Below, piece after piece: positions 43,032-52,256 of a DNA stretch of 64,000 bases. The stretch covers positions 294,068 through 358,067 of the forward strand of contig NZ_BCNX01000003.1 in assembly GCF_001571405.1 (NCBI RefSeq), read 5' to 3'. Made by a program: the position numbers and the translations under genes. The notes under the pieces are model-generated. The model searched no databases and was not told the DNA's origin. It was given only the letters and a program-made list of their open reading frames with translations. Positions within the stretch are counted from its first letter, which is position 1; the number at the start of each line of letters is the position of its first letter. The stretch is from Methanoculleus thermophilus (GTDB lineage: Archaea; Halobacteriota; Methanomicrobia; Methanomicrobiales; Methanoculleaceae).

Positions 43032-45413
43032 CTAGTTATTGCGCCTGGCCTTTCTGAGCGTGAACCGGAACGCCGCCCCCTCTTTTGGCTGCCCTGGGAC
43101 GCGGTCCTCGACCCAGATCCTGCCGCCGTAACGGGCCGTGAGCATTCGGCATATTGAGAGACCAAGGCCCTGGCTTCCCCGCCTGCCGCCCTCCCGCTCA
43201 AACCGGTGGAAGATGGTCTCTTTCGCGTCGTCCGGAACACCGGGTCCGGTGTCGGCGACGGTGACAAGGACTGTCTCCTCATCCTGGTCCTCGACCGTTA
43301 TCATGACTTCGACACCCGGCCCGCCGTGTTTCGCGGCGTTCCCGATGAGGTTTGTGAAGACCTCACAGAGGAGGTCGTCGGCAAGAACCTCAACAGGCAT
43401 CCCGCGGTAATGGGTATGGAGGTCGGGGTAGTGGGTAATCTCTTCGCGGATCAGGGTCTCAAGGTTGAGTGGGAATAGCCCAACCTGACTCTCGCGAATC
43501 TTTCGAATAGTCGCGACGTTTGCCGTGATCTCGATGCCCTTTTTGATCCCGTCTTTCAGTTTGCGGGCGTGCTGAGCTGGTTCTCCGTCGAGTTCGTCGA
43601 TGAGGAGATCCACGTAGATGTTTGAGACGTTGTCGGCATTCCGGATGTCGTGAGTGAGGATATCGAGGTAGAGGTTCGCCTCCCTGTTCGCCGCTTCAAG
43701 TCTCTGGTAGAGCATCCCGCGCAGGATGCCAGCCCCGATCTCCCGGCCGATCGCTTCGAGGAGCGCGCGCTCTTCGGGGGGGAAGGACCTCCGGTTCTTG
43801 CTTCCGATGAGGAGCGCACCGACAATGCCGGGCTCCACAATGAGCGGGATACTGGCAAGTGCGGTAAATCCAAGGTCACGGAGGAGGCGTGATTGGAGAG
43901 GATCTGGATTGCGGTCCAGTTCAAGGTAATGGGGGAGACCTGTGGTATGGGTCTTGATGAGCGGGGAGGCAGGAGTACTCTCCATCAGTTCCAGGCATTC
44001 CTTGGGCATATCTCGTAGATACTGGAGAGTAGCTTCGCCTGGACCGGCCCCGGGGAGAAAGACCGCACCGCCCTCGTAGCCGAGGAGATCAAGCGTCTGG
44101 CCGAGCGCCGTCTCAAGGAGCTCAGCGGGTGTCCGGGCTGATGCGGATGTGCCGATGATCCTGTTCAAGAGCAGGAGATGCCGGTTGCTGGCCTGCAGCC
44201 GCTCCTCTGCCTGCCTGCGGTGGGTGATGTCCCGCATAACAACCTGAACTGCGGGCATGCCTTCAAAGAGCGTCCGCGTACCTCTTCCCTCGACGGGGAC
44301 TGTCATCCCGTCAAGCCTGACGACCTGCAGTTCGATAAGCGGTGTCTCTTCTCCATTCAGATCTCGTGCAGAAAATGATCTGACGGTATTTCGGTCTTCG
44401 GGGTGGACGATATCGAGGGCGTCCCTCCCGAGAACCTCTTTTGGGCTGGAAGCACCGAGCAGCCTCATCCCGGCAGGGTTGATGAAAATTATCTTTCCGT
44501 CGCGGTGAATAAGGGTCGCTTCCGCTGATAGTTCAACGAGCGAACGATACTTCTCCTCGCTCTCCCGAAGTTGCATCTCCATCTGCTTTAAGGGGGTGAT
44601 GTCCTGGACTCCGACGAGGAACCCCCGGCCGATGCCGTCGGGATTGAGGATCGGGGTGGTTGCCATCAGCGTATGGATGCGGTTGCCGTCTTTACGGATG
44701 AGATCGATCTCAAAGACCTCATGCGGCGCACTGTCCAGGTTCTGCAGGTACTCTCCCAGGCATCGAGCGCCTTCTTCATCAACGACTGCAGAGACGGGCA
44801 TCCCTCTCATCTCGGAGACCGAGTAGCCGAGGATATCGGCCATGCGCTGGTTGGCAAAGACCGTGACGCCCTCCTGATTTATAAGCCCTATTCCCTCGTT
44901 GAGGTTCTCTATGAAGAGTCGATACCAATCCTCGTTCTGTCGCAGAACCTCATCAATCCATATCTGTCCAGAGGTATCTGATACAAAATTCTCCCGTATT
45001 CCAGGTGGTTCGTCTGATAGGCGGATGACCCGCATACTCCCGATTGGCCCTTCATCAACGATCCTGCACGAACAGCGGACTCTTCTTGCCCCTCCGGGCG
45101 ACTGGAGTGTACATAGAATACCTGAAATAGGGGAGTTGTTGAGGAGATTTTGCAGGATCTCTCTCCTACATGACTCCTCAGCGATACGGGGAGCCAGGAT
45201 TTGGCGGATGAACCTTCCTGCTTCGACCCCGATGAAATTTTCTCGATGGATACCGAGGATGTCCTGGAGATGTCTGTTGATGCAGACTACACGCTGTTTG
45301 GAGTTGACGACGAGCAGTCCCTCGTCGAGTGTATCCAGAATGCCGTTGAGAGCGAGAATCTCGTCATATATTGGGGTGCATTCATGCATCGACCGATACC
45401 ACCTATATCCCAT
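43032..45413 (-). CDS. PAS/GAF sensor histidine kinase
   Basis: The 793-residue soluble kinase has three PAS domains (about 20-140, 165-280 and 290-410), a GAF domain (about 430-575), a dimerisation helix with phospho-His in LDILTHDIRNADNV, and an ATPase with N-box NLIGNAAKHGG, DTGPGVPDD, F-box IFHRFERE and GLGLSI. No membrane segment is present, so it senses a cytoplasmic signal. The ATG at 45413 has GAGG in front; GTG 45461 would lie close to the AT-rich promoter, and ATG 45389 is also possible. No partner response regulator is adjacent. Confidence 0.88.
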   Translation of the reverse strand: MGYRWYRSMHECTPIYDEILALNGILDTLDEGLLVVNSKQRVVCINRHLQDILGIHRENFIGVEAGRFIRQILAPRIAEESCRREILQNLLNNSPISGILCTLQSPGGARRVRCSCRIVDEGPIGSMRVIRLSDEPPGIRENFVSDTSGQIWIDEVLRQNEDWYRLFIENLNEGIGLINQEGVTVFANQRMADILGYSVSEMRGMPVSAVVDEEGARCLGEYLQNLDSAPHEVFEIDLIRKDGNRIHTLMATTPILNPDGIGRGFLVGVQDITPLKQMEMQLRESEEKYRSLVELSAEATLIHRDGKIIFINPAGMRLLGASSPKEVLGRDALDIVHPEDRNTVRSFSARDLNGEETPLIELQVVRLDGMTVPVEGRGTRTLFEGMPAVQVVMRDITHRRQAEERLQASNRHLLLLNRIIGTSASARTPAELLETALGQTLDLLGYEGGAVFLPGAGPGEATLQYLRDMPKECLELMESTPASPLIKTHTTGLPHYLELDRNPDPLQSRLLRDLGFTALASIPLIVEPGIVGALLIGSKNRRSFPPEERALLEAIGREIGAGILRGMLYQRLEAANREANLYLDILTHDIRNADNVSNIYVDLLIDELDGEPAQHARKLKDGIKKGIEITANVATIRKIRESQVGLFPLNLETLIREEITHYPDLHTHYRGMPVEVLADDLLCEVFTNLIGNAAKHGGPGVEVMITVEDQDEETVLVTVADTGPGVPDDAKETIFHRFEREGGRRGSQGLGLSICRMLTARYGGRIWVEDRVPGQPKEGAAFRFTLRKARRNN

Positions 45414-45820
45414 CCTCAGACCATTTTTATAATTTAAGTGTAATAAAATATCCCCCTGCACCTCAAATAATTATATGCCATATTTTTGTTGATTTAGTGA
45501 TTTATCCCTCACTATTGGCGATTACCATGCAGCACGGGCAGTATATCTCTATCTGACGATATAAATCTGTTCATCTTCTCTGGCACGATATCTGTCACCC
45601 ATCCATCGTCCGATATTACGTTAGATCTCCATATGTGGATGATGATTACTCTTCCTGTAGACTGCCGGTAAATTTACATTCTGAAAAACAGCACCACCGG
45701 CCATGACCGGTACCGGCACCGGCATGAGAGGAGGGCATCATCGAAGGCCTTGTGCCTGCTCAAGGAGTGTTGCGCGCTCGGCAGGACCGATGAGATCCCG
45801 GGAGTTGAGGTGGGCCAGGT
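45414..45820. other. 407-bp divergent intergenic region
   Basis: AT-rich sequence at 45425-45520 probably holds the minus-strand promoter of the histidine kinase (ATAATTAT on that strand near 45464-45477). The rest, leading to the CopB-type gene, is GC-rich from about 45680 and has overlapping open frames on both strands that are not convincing. Confidence 0.4.
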
Positions 45821-47854
45821 ATGGACCATGAACACGGAGCGACTGGCCGGCAACACGAGACGCAACTTGCAGAGGCGCGCCGGCAGAAACCACCGGAGAC
45901 CCACCGGCCGGGTACAGGACACCATCACGCCCTTCAGGATTTCCGGCGCCGATTCATCATCTCGACAATCCTCACCATCCCGATCCTCATCCTCTCCCCA
46001 CCAATCCAGGCGTTCCTCGGGATCTTCGTCTGGTTCCCGGGATCGGACTATCTCCTCCTCGCGCTCGCGACCGCCGTCTACCTCTATGGAGGCTGGCCGT
46101 TCCTTTCCGGGATCATAAATGAACTCCGGGCAAGGATGCCCGGGATGATGACGCTCATCGCCGTCGCGATCACCGTCGCTTACGTCTATAGTTCAGCGGT
46201 CGTCCTCGGCATCGTCGGCGGGGAGGGATTCTTCTGGGAACTTGCCACCTTGATCGACGTCATGCTCCTCGGTCACTGGGTGGAGATGCGCTCGGTTCTC
46301 GGGGCGTCAAGAGCGCTTGAGGAACTGGCGAGAGTCATGCCGTCTGAGGCGCACCGGGTTAGGGGCAAGAGGACCGAAGATGTGCCTGTAGACCGGCTTA
46401 TGGTGGGCGACCGGGTCCTTGTCCGGCCCGGGGAGAAGGTCCCGGTCGACGGCGTGGTAATTGAGGGCAAATCGAACGTCAATGAGGCACTGCTTACCGG
46501 TGAGTCGAACCCGTTGGAGAAACACCCCGGTAGCGAGGTCATCGGCGGTGCAATCAACGGCGAAGGCTCGATCGTCGTCGAGGTCAAAAAGACTGGTGCG
46601 GAGACCTACCTCGCCCAGGTGATCGACCTCGTCCGGAAGGCACAGGAGAGCCGGTCAAGGACGCAGGACCTCGCCGATCGGGCTGCGTTTATCCTGGTCG
46701 CGATCGCCCTCTCGGTCGGCGCGGTGACCTTTGCGGTATGGTTTGCCCTTGGAGAAGGGGCCGGGTTTGCGGTGGAGCGGGCCGCGACGGTGATGGTCAT
46801 CGCCTGTCCCCATGCGCTCGGCCTTGCCGTCCCGCTCGTGATTGCGGTCTCGACGGCCATCGCTGCCCGTTCGGGCTTCCTGATCCGGGACCGGAGTGCA
46901 TTTGAGCGGGCAAAGGATCTTCAAGCGGTTATCTTTGATAAGACCGGCACACTGACGGAAGGGAGGTTTGGGGTCACCGATATCCTCGCCCTCGACGGCG
47001 CGGGAGAGATCGACGTGCTTGGTGCGGCAGCCTCGGTTGAGGCTTACTCCGAGCATCCCATCGCCCGGGGTGTGATCCGGAGCGCCGAGGAGCGGGGGAT
47101 TCCAGTACACCCGGCAGGGAACTTCCGGGCGATCCCGGGAGTCGGCGTCGAGGGAGAGATAGCCGGCCGGATCATCAGGGTTGTAGGTCCGGGATACCTT
47201 GCGGAACGCGGTATCTCGTCCGGCGATGAGCGGGCAGAGACGCTTCAGCGGCAGGGCAAGACCGTTGTCTTCCTGCTCGAGGACGACCGGCTCACCGGGG
47301 CGATTGCGCTCGCCGACATCATTCGTCCGGAGTCGGGGGAGGCGATCCGACGGCTCAAGGCGATGGGGATGCGGTGCATGATGCTGACCGGGGACAACCG
47401 TGAGGTCGCCGCGTGGGTGGCCGGGGAACTGGGTCTCGATGAGTTCTTTGCCGGAGTCCTGCCGCATGAGAAGGCCGAGAAAGTTCGCCAGATCCAGGAG
47501 CGCTACCGGGTCGCGATGGTGGGCGATGGGATCAACGATGCTCCTGCTCTCGTCGAGGCCGATCTTGGGATTGCTATCGGAGCGGGGACCGATGTGGCCA
47601 TCGAGAGTGCTGATATCGTACTCGTGAGAAGCAACCCTATGGATGTAGCGGCAATAGTCGAACTCTCGAAGAAGACTTATCGGAAGATGCTTGAGAACCT
47701 TCTCTGGGCAACGGGCTACAACGCCGTCGCCATCCCCCTTGCCGCCGGCGTGCTCTTCGGCGTCGGCGTCGTCCTCACCCCGGCCGTAGGGGCGGTCTTG
47801 ATGAGCGCAAGCACCGTGATCGTCGCGATCAATGCCCGGCTCCTCCGGTTATAG
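45821..47854 (+). CDS. copB: CopB-type P1B ATPase (copper/heavy metal export)
   Basis: The 677-residue P-type ATPase has a His-containing N-terminal tail (MDHEHGATGRQHE, TGHHH), the actuator motif LLTGESNP, the transmembrane metal site ACPHALGLA, the phosphorylation site FDKTGTLT and the hinge GDGINDAPAL. CPH in place of CPC defines the P1B-3 (CopB) subgroup, linked with Cu(II)/Cu(I) or silver efflux. No CXXC metal-binding domain is present. GAGGTG lies shortly before the start. No copper regulator is adjacent. Confidence 0.92.
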   Translation: MDHEHGATGRQHETQLAEARRQKPPETHRPGTGHHHALQDFRRRFIISTILTIPILILSPPIQAFLGIFVWFPGSDYLLLALATAVYLYGGWPFLSGIINELRARMPGMMTLIAVAITVAYVYSSAVVLGIVGGEGFFWELATLIDVMLLGHWVEMRSVLGASRALEELARVMPSEAHRVRGKRTEDVPVDRLMVGDRVLVRPGEKVPVDGVVIEGKSNVNEALLTGESNPLEKHPGSEVIGGAINGEGSIVVEVKKTGAETYLAQVIDLVRKAQESRSRTQDLADRAAFILVAIALSVGAVTFAVWFALGEGAGFAVERAATVMVIACPHALGLAVPLVIAVSTAIAARSGFLIRDRSAFERAKDLQAVIFDKTGTLTEGRFGVTDILALDGAGEIDVLGAAASVEAYSEHPIARGVIRSAEERGIPVHPAGNFRAIPGVGVEGEIAGRIIRVVGPGYLAERGISSGDERAETLQRQGKTVVFLLEDDRLTGAIALADIIRPESGEAIRRLKAMGMRCMMLTGDNREVAAWVAGELGLDEFFAGVLPHEKAEKVRQIQERYRVAMVGDGINDAPALVEADLGIAIGAGTDVAIESADIVLVRSNPMDVAAIVELSKKTYRKMLENLLWATGYNAVAIPLAAGVLFGVGVVLTPAVGAVLMSASTVIVAINARLLRL

Positions 47855-47969
47855 CGGCTGCCTCCTGCACCAGCCACCCGGATGGTTGGTTGAACCGTAG
47901 GGTTCAATGCGGTCAAATAGGGGAGGTTGGCCAGTACCTACCGGAGTTGAGTAACTCATGAGGTGCAAC

Positions 47970-48794
47970 ATGACAATCCGGATCTTTTCTCTGCTGATCG
48001 CCCTCGCCGTGGTGGTTCCTGGTGTTCAGGCCGCCCTCACGCTCGATGTGGGAAGCGACCGCACTGTCTCTGTTGGGGAGCCGGTCACCATCACGGCTCT
48101 CTTCAACGAGACGGAGTCCCTCGATACAACAAACCTCTCGGCCTCTGTCAACTGGGGGATAGAATCGATGGAGGTAGAGATTGTACCGGATAACGACCAC
48201 AACGGCACCATACAGGCCACCTACAACTATCATGCAGCCGGAACCTACGTCGTCACGGTGACGATCGTAAATAATGCCACAGGCGCTGTCGCCCGCGACA
48301 CCCTGACCGTGACCGTAAGCCCCGTGTCCGCGGAGATGAAGGTCGTCCCAAGGACCGTAAACGAGAAGAGCAACGGTGTTATGACAGTCTTTATCAGCCT
48401 TGCGGAGTGGCTCAGGTTCGGCCCGGTTGACCGCGCGAATGCAACCGCATTTGACCCCTCGGAGTTCAAGATCGGGAATGCAACACCAGAGAGGGTCAAC
48501 TTCTGCGCAAAAGACGGCGGGACGCTCATCCTGAAGTACCGACAGACGGACCTCAATCTCGCCGCCGATGACGGCAACCGGACCGTGATCGGCAACATCA
48601 CGATGAAGAACGATACGGTTCCGGTGACCGGCAACGGTGCCGTATCCGTGATCAATCCTGGAAATGGTCAGAGAGGAGAGTCCGGAAACCATAATGGACA
48701 TGCCTGGGGTTCAAAAGAGATGATGAAGAACCAGAAGGAGTCCCACAAAGAGCACCCGAAGCCCGACCGGAACGTAAACGGACCGGCGCTGTAA
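47970..48794 (+). CDS. secreted PKD-like domain protein
   Basis: The 274-residue protein has a signal peptide (MTIRIFSLLIALAVVVPGVQA). An immunoglobulin-like PKD domain follows (about 25-115: TYNYHAAGTYVVTVTIVNNA), then a second beta-rich region (about 118-220) and a His/Lys-rich hydrophilic tail. PKD domains are common in methanogen surface proteins and mediate protein or glycan contact. GAGGTG is four bases before the ATG at 47970; the ATG at 47958 is the alternative. No membrane anchor is visible at the C-terminus. Confidence 0.7.
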   Translation: MTIRIFSLLIALAVVVPGVQAALTLDVGSDRTVSVGEPVTITALFNETESLDTTNLSASVNWGIESMEVEIVPDNDHNGTIQATYNYHAAGTYVVTVTIVNNATGAVARDTLTVTVSPVSAEMKVVPRTVNEKSNGVMTVFISLAEWLRFGPVDRANATAFDPSEFKIGNATPERVNFCAKDGGTLILKYRQTDLNLAADDGNRTVIGNITMKNDTVPVTGNGAVSVINPGNGQRGESGNHNGHAWGSKEMMKNQKESHKEHPKPDRNVNGPAL

Positions 48795-48884
48795 CAGCGA
48801 GGGTTTCTGGATGCCCCAGAATCTCTTTCTTACATCTATACGCAATCAATTCCCTTATCGGCTCTGCTGCCTACCATTATGTAC

Positions 48885-49250
48885 ATGGGACGATACGTCA
48901 GCGGAGACGTTGTTTTAGCCCCCGTGCGTATTGGGGGTCTGGGCGATTGGAAGGTGCGTCCGGTGGTGGTTGTTTCTGAAAAAGATAAGGGCAACCTGCT
49001 CATCTGTCCGGTATCGAGCAGCCCGTCAACCGATACACCCTCGATCCCGCTCTCGCTCGACGACTTCGCCAGGGGTGGGCTCGACCTCTTTACCGAGAGT
49101 TACGCTCTTGTCGCCCACGCCGCAATCATCCGGACCGCTGACGTCATCGGGAAGAAAGGCACCCTGCTCCCGGAGACACTCTCCATCATCCAGGAGGCTG
49201 TATCCATGATGCGCCCTCCTCAGGAGAAGCGATCCCGGCGACCACGGTGA
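48885..49250 (+). CDS. PemK/MazF-like toxin-fold protein
   Basis: The 121-residue protein opens MGRYVSGDVVLAPV and continues KVRPVVVVSEKDKG, NLLICPVSSSP and ALVAHAAIIRTADVIGKKG, which are the PemK/MazF signature strands. MazF proteins cut RNA at specific sites and are normally held by an antitoxin. No antitoxin-like gene precedes it, so it may be a solitary or repurposed member. It converges on the PAS protein gene three bases away. The ATG at 48879 would add two residues. Confidence 0.75.
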   Translation: MGRYVSGDVVLAPVRIGGLGDWKVRPVVVVSEKDKGNLLICPVSSSPSTDTPSIPLSLDDFARGGLDLFTESYALVAHAAIIRTADVIGKKGTLLPETLSIIQEAVSMMRPPQEKRSRRPR

Positions 49251-49253
49251 GCC

Positions 49254-51005
49254 TCAAAGCTCATATCGTTTCAGAAATTCCCGGATCTTCCGCGATTCCA
49301 TCCATTCGCGGTCGAGCTCGCCGATCTGTTCGTTGATCCTGCGGACCTGTTCACGGAGTTTTTCTGCAGTTTTTTCGTCATCGAGCAGGTCCGCAATCCC
49401 CATGATTACCTGGAGCGGGTGACGGACGTGATCGGCAAGAACGGCAAACTGTGCGATGTTGCGCTCCGTCATATCGAAGGCTCGCTCTCTGATCTGCTCA
49501 TACAGAATCCGTTCGGATATATCTCTCCCGATAGCCTGGAACCCCACTACCGTCCCCTCTTCAAAGATGGGTGAGATGTTCAGTTCCAGTATCGCGGTCT
49601 CTCCGTCCTTTCGCCTGCTACTTATCTTGAGTCTTTCGACCTGCTCGCCCTGAAGCACTCTCTGCCGTCCTTTCTCCCATTCTGGAAGGCTTGAAGGGAG
49701 GACGTAATCCTCCCATTCGGTTCCCGTCATCTCTTCAGGAGAGTATCCGAGTATTCTCCCGGTCGCCGGAGAGATGTAGTTTAACCCGCCCTGCAGGTAT
49801 GACGTGACGATAAGGTCAAAGCTTCGCTGGGCGATCCCCCGGAACTTCTCCTCACTCTCCTGAAGTGCCGCCTCAGCCTGCAGCCGTTCGATGATCCGGC
49901 CGAGCCGCTCTGCAATAGCATCGAGCAACATCTGCTCTTCTGGCAGGAACGGGCTCCCGTCCACCTCCGGTATCTCGCCAAGGTACCTGACCTCAACCTC
50001 ACCAAGCCGTTCGCCACGGACGATGATTGGGCTCACCTGCTTCCACCGGGTATTCCTGGAATCACCCCGCCAGTACTCACGGTCGTCGACCCGGATCCGG
50101 ACCGCGGTCTCATTCGGGTATTGCCAGCCCGAGGGGAGCGTATCGGCAACAGCCTGCAGGAGTCCATCAAGCGTCATTCCCGGAACCTCTACGAGGTGGG
50201 CGATGGTGTACAGACACTGAAGTTCGTCCATTCTCTTCTTCAGTTCAAGCGTCTTCTCCCGGAGTGCCTCCTCCATCCGGTTTCTCTCGGTCACATCGGA
50301 GGCTATTCCGGTAACACCGATGATCCTGCCATTTTCATCCCAAAGCGGCTTTAACGTCAGATCCCGGACTCGTGCGTCATCCCCGAAAGTGAACGTCACC
50401 GTCGCCCGCACCGGCTTTCCCGATTCAAGAACCTGGCGTTTCAGCATTGTTAGATGTGCTGCGTTCTCTGGAAAGACCTCATCGTCCTTTTTGCCGATGA
50501 TGGACGTATCGGTTTGCCCCAACTGCTGGTTATATGACCAGATGTAGCGAAGGTCCTCATCCTGCGCAAAGGTAACCACCGGCGATTGACTGATTGCCAA
50601 TTTGAAGTGGTGGGCATCCCGGTCTCCGGTGAGATCCCGGACCCTGATGAGCCTATCCCCGGTAGAGGAGGGGATAGGAATGCTTGCTATCGAGAGCCAG
50701 CGCCTTGCGCCGTTGGGCGCCCGGACGCGGCAGAGGAAGGCAGGCAGTTCCCCGCCGTTATTGAGAGTTTGATTGAGCTGATCTGTAGAGGTGCAGTCAT
50801 CGAGCGTTGGTAGGAGGTATCTGTCAAAGAGGGAGCATACATCTACCCCGTTGATCTCTTCCTGCTGATGAATGGCCAGGATCCGTATGAGAGCCTGATT
50901 ATACCAGAATATCTTATGTTCGCTGTTTGTTGCAAGAAGACCGTCTTCGAGAGTATTGAGTATCGCACGATCGCAGAGCACCCGGTCCAGATCTGAGTCT
51001 ACCAT
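49254..51005 (-). CDS. PAS/GAF-like sensor ending in a truncated kinase dimerisation domain
   Basis: The 583-residue soluble protein has PAS domains at about 15-125, 130-240 and 390-505, with a GAF-like region (about 265-385) between. It ends with a helical segment (49257-49469) reading ADHVRHPLQVIMGIADL, where His is retained, and closes REFLKRYEL. No ATP-binding domain follows, so it cannot be a self-contained kinase. The same tail occurs in the protein at 30256-31503, where the His is Arg. It could be phosphorylated by another kinase. Confidence 0.75.
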   Translation of the reverse strand: MVDSDLDRVLCDRAILNTLEDGLLATNSEHKIFWYNQALIRILAIHQQEEINGVDVCSLFDRYLLPTLDDCTSTDQLNQTLNNGGELPAFLCRVRAPNGARRWLSIASIPIPSSTGDRLIRVRDLTGDRDAHHFKLAISQSPVVTFAQDEDLRYIWSYNQQLGQTDTSIIGKKDDEVFPENAAHLTMLKRQVLESGKPVRATVTFTFGDDARVRDLTLKPLWDENGRIIGVTGIASDVTERNRMEEALREKTLELKKRMDELQCLYTIAHLVEVPGMTLDGLLQAVADTLPSGWQYPNETAVRIRVDDREYWRGDSRNTRWKQVSPIIVRGERLGEVEVRYLGEIPEVDGSPFLPEEQMLLDAIAERLGRIIERLQAEAALQESEEKFRGIAQRSFDLIVTSYLQGGLNYISPATGRILGYSPEEMTGTEWEDYVLPSSLPEWEKGRQRVLQGEQVERLKISSRRKDGETAILELNISPIFEEGTVVGFQAIGRDISERILYEQIRERAFDMTERNIAQFAVLADHVRHPLQVIMGIADLLDDEKTAEKLREQVRRINEQIGELDREWMESRKIREFLKRYEL

Positions 51006-51215
51006 TTCTTCCCTGTGCTGGAGTGTGTTATGTAATTTTAGTGGTTTTGGGCTTTGGGGATAAAAAGAGTTTCATCCGATTTCTGTGGTATGTGGCCTGA
51101 TCTGCGTGTTCATCATATGTGTTGGGCGCCATTCCCAGGCATCAAGGGGTCTTGACCTGCGCTTATGTTAGGGGAATTTGGGTACGGATAAGTTCTTCCA
51201 CGCAGACCTTCTGAT

Positions 51216-51497
51216 ATGGCAACAAGAGTCCGAGTGCGCGTACTGGTCAGCGGTCGGGTACAGGGTGTCGGGTTTCGATGGGCAGTAGAGGATGAAGCCC
51301 GGACCCATGGTGTCACCGGCTGGGTCAGGAACCTTGCTGACGGGCGTGTAGAAGCGGTCTTTGAGGGATACCAGGAGCAAGTGCAGCAAATGATTGATTT
51401 CTGCCGTCGTGGTCCTGAAACGGCTCGGGTTGATGATGTGCGCGTCATTCCTGAGGCATACTCGGGGGATCTTACCGGGTTCTCCATACTTCGGTGA
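51216..51497 (+). CDS. acyP: acylphosphatase
   Basis: The 93-residue protein has the two catalytic signatures VSGRVQGVGFRWAV (Arg) and GWVRNLADGRVEAVFEG (Asn). The enzyme hydrolyses acyl phosphates such as carbamoyl or 1,3-bisphosphoglycerate. Length is standard. It is a single gene between a divergent PAS gene and the nitroreductase. Confidence 0.93.
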   Translation: MATRVRVRVLVSGRVQGVGFRWAVEDEARTHGVTGWVRNLADGRVEAVFEGYQEQVQQMIDFCRRGPETARVDDVRVIPEAYSGDLTGFSILR

Positions 51498-51563
51498 AGA
51501 AGATGCCATGCAAGTCTCGCTCTTGGCAGGATATTAATAACGTCAGTGGACTATAGGAGGTTC

Positions 51564-52151
51564 ATGCTGAGAGATGTAGAGCCGGTTGAGTTCCTCTCTG
51601 TGATCCGGGAACGCCGGAGTGTCAGGAACTACACCGACCAGGAAGTCCCCGATGAGGTGATCCGGACGATCATCGCTGCGGGCATCCAGGCGCCGAATGC
51701 TCTTGGACTTCAGCCCTGGCAGTTCGTGGTTGTGAAGGATAAGGGCCTGATGCGGCAGATCTCCGACTTCTGTAAGCCGATCCTAGCGGAGAAGATCGAA
51801 GGAGAGAGACATGCGGGAACAGAAGAGTTTCTAGCGGCGCTCAAAGATCCCGAATACAGCATCTTCTATAACGCTCCGGTGCTTGTCCTGGTCCTCGGTG
51901 CACGGGAGGTCGTATCGAGTGTTCTGGACTGCACCCTCTGCGCGGAGAATATGATGCTTGCTGCCTGGGCGCTCGGGATTGGGAGTTGCTGGATCGGTTC
52001 TGCAACCCTCGTCGAGCAGAACCCGGAACTCCTCGCGAAACTGATGGTTCCGGACGATTACCAGATCGTGGCGCCGCTGATCTTCGGCTACCCCGGTCCA
52101 CTGCTCCCGAAAGCAGAGCGTCGGGAGCCCCGGATAACGTGGATCCCTTAA
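51564..52151 (+). CDS. nitroreductase-family flavoprotein
   Basis: The 195-residue protein shows FMN-binding nitroreductase features: IRERRSVRNYTDQEVPDEVI at the start, IQAPNALGLQPWQFVVVKD, and a C-terminal ALGIGSCWIGSATL and PLIFGYPG. Nitroreductase-family enzymes reduce quinones, nitro compounds or cofactors with NAD(P)H; in methanogens the true substrate is unknown. AGGAGG at 51555-51560 supports the ATG at 51564 although the spacing is only three bases. The GTG at 51546 is the alternative. Confidence 0.85.
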   Translation: MLRDVEPVEFLSVIRERRSVRNYTDQEVPDEVIRTIIAAGIQAPNALGLQPWQFVVVKDKGLMRQISDFCKPILAEKIEGERHAGTEEFLAALKDPEYSIFYNAPVLVLVLGAREVVSSVLDCTLCAENMMLAAWALGIGSCWIGSATLVEQNPELLAKLMVPDDYQIVAPLIFGYPGPLLPKAERREPRITWIP

Positions 52152-52256
52152 CATCTCTATGGGCATATGAGGGAGGGGGTCATGGGTCACCGACCGGGAT
52201 CCCGGTGTGGGCCCTGAGCAATTTAGTCTTTGCCGGCGAGCCGCTCGGCCCGCCGC

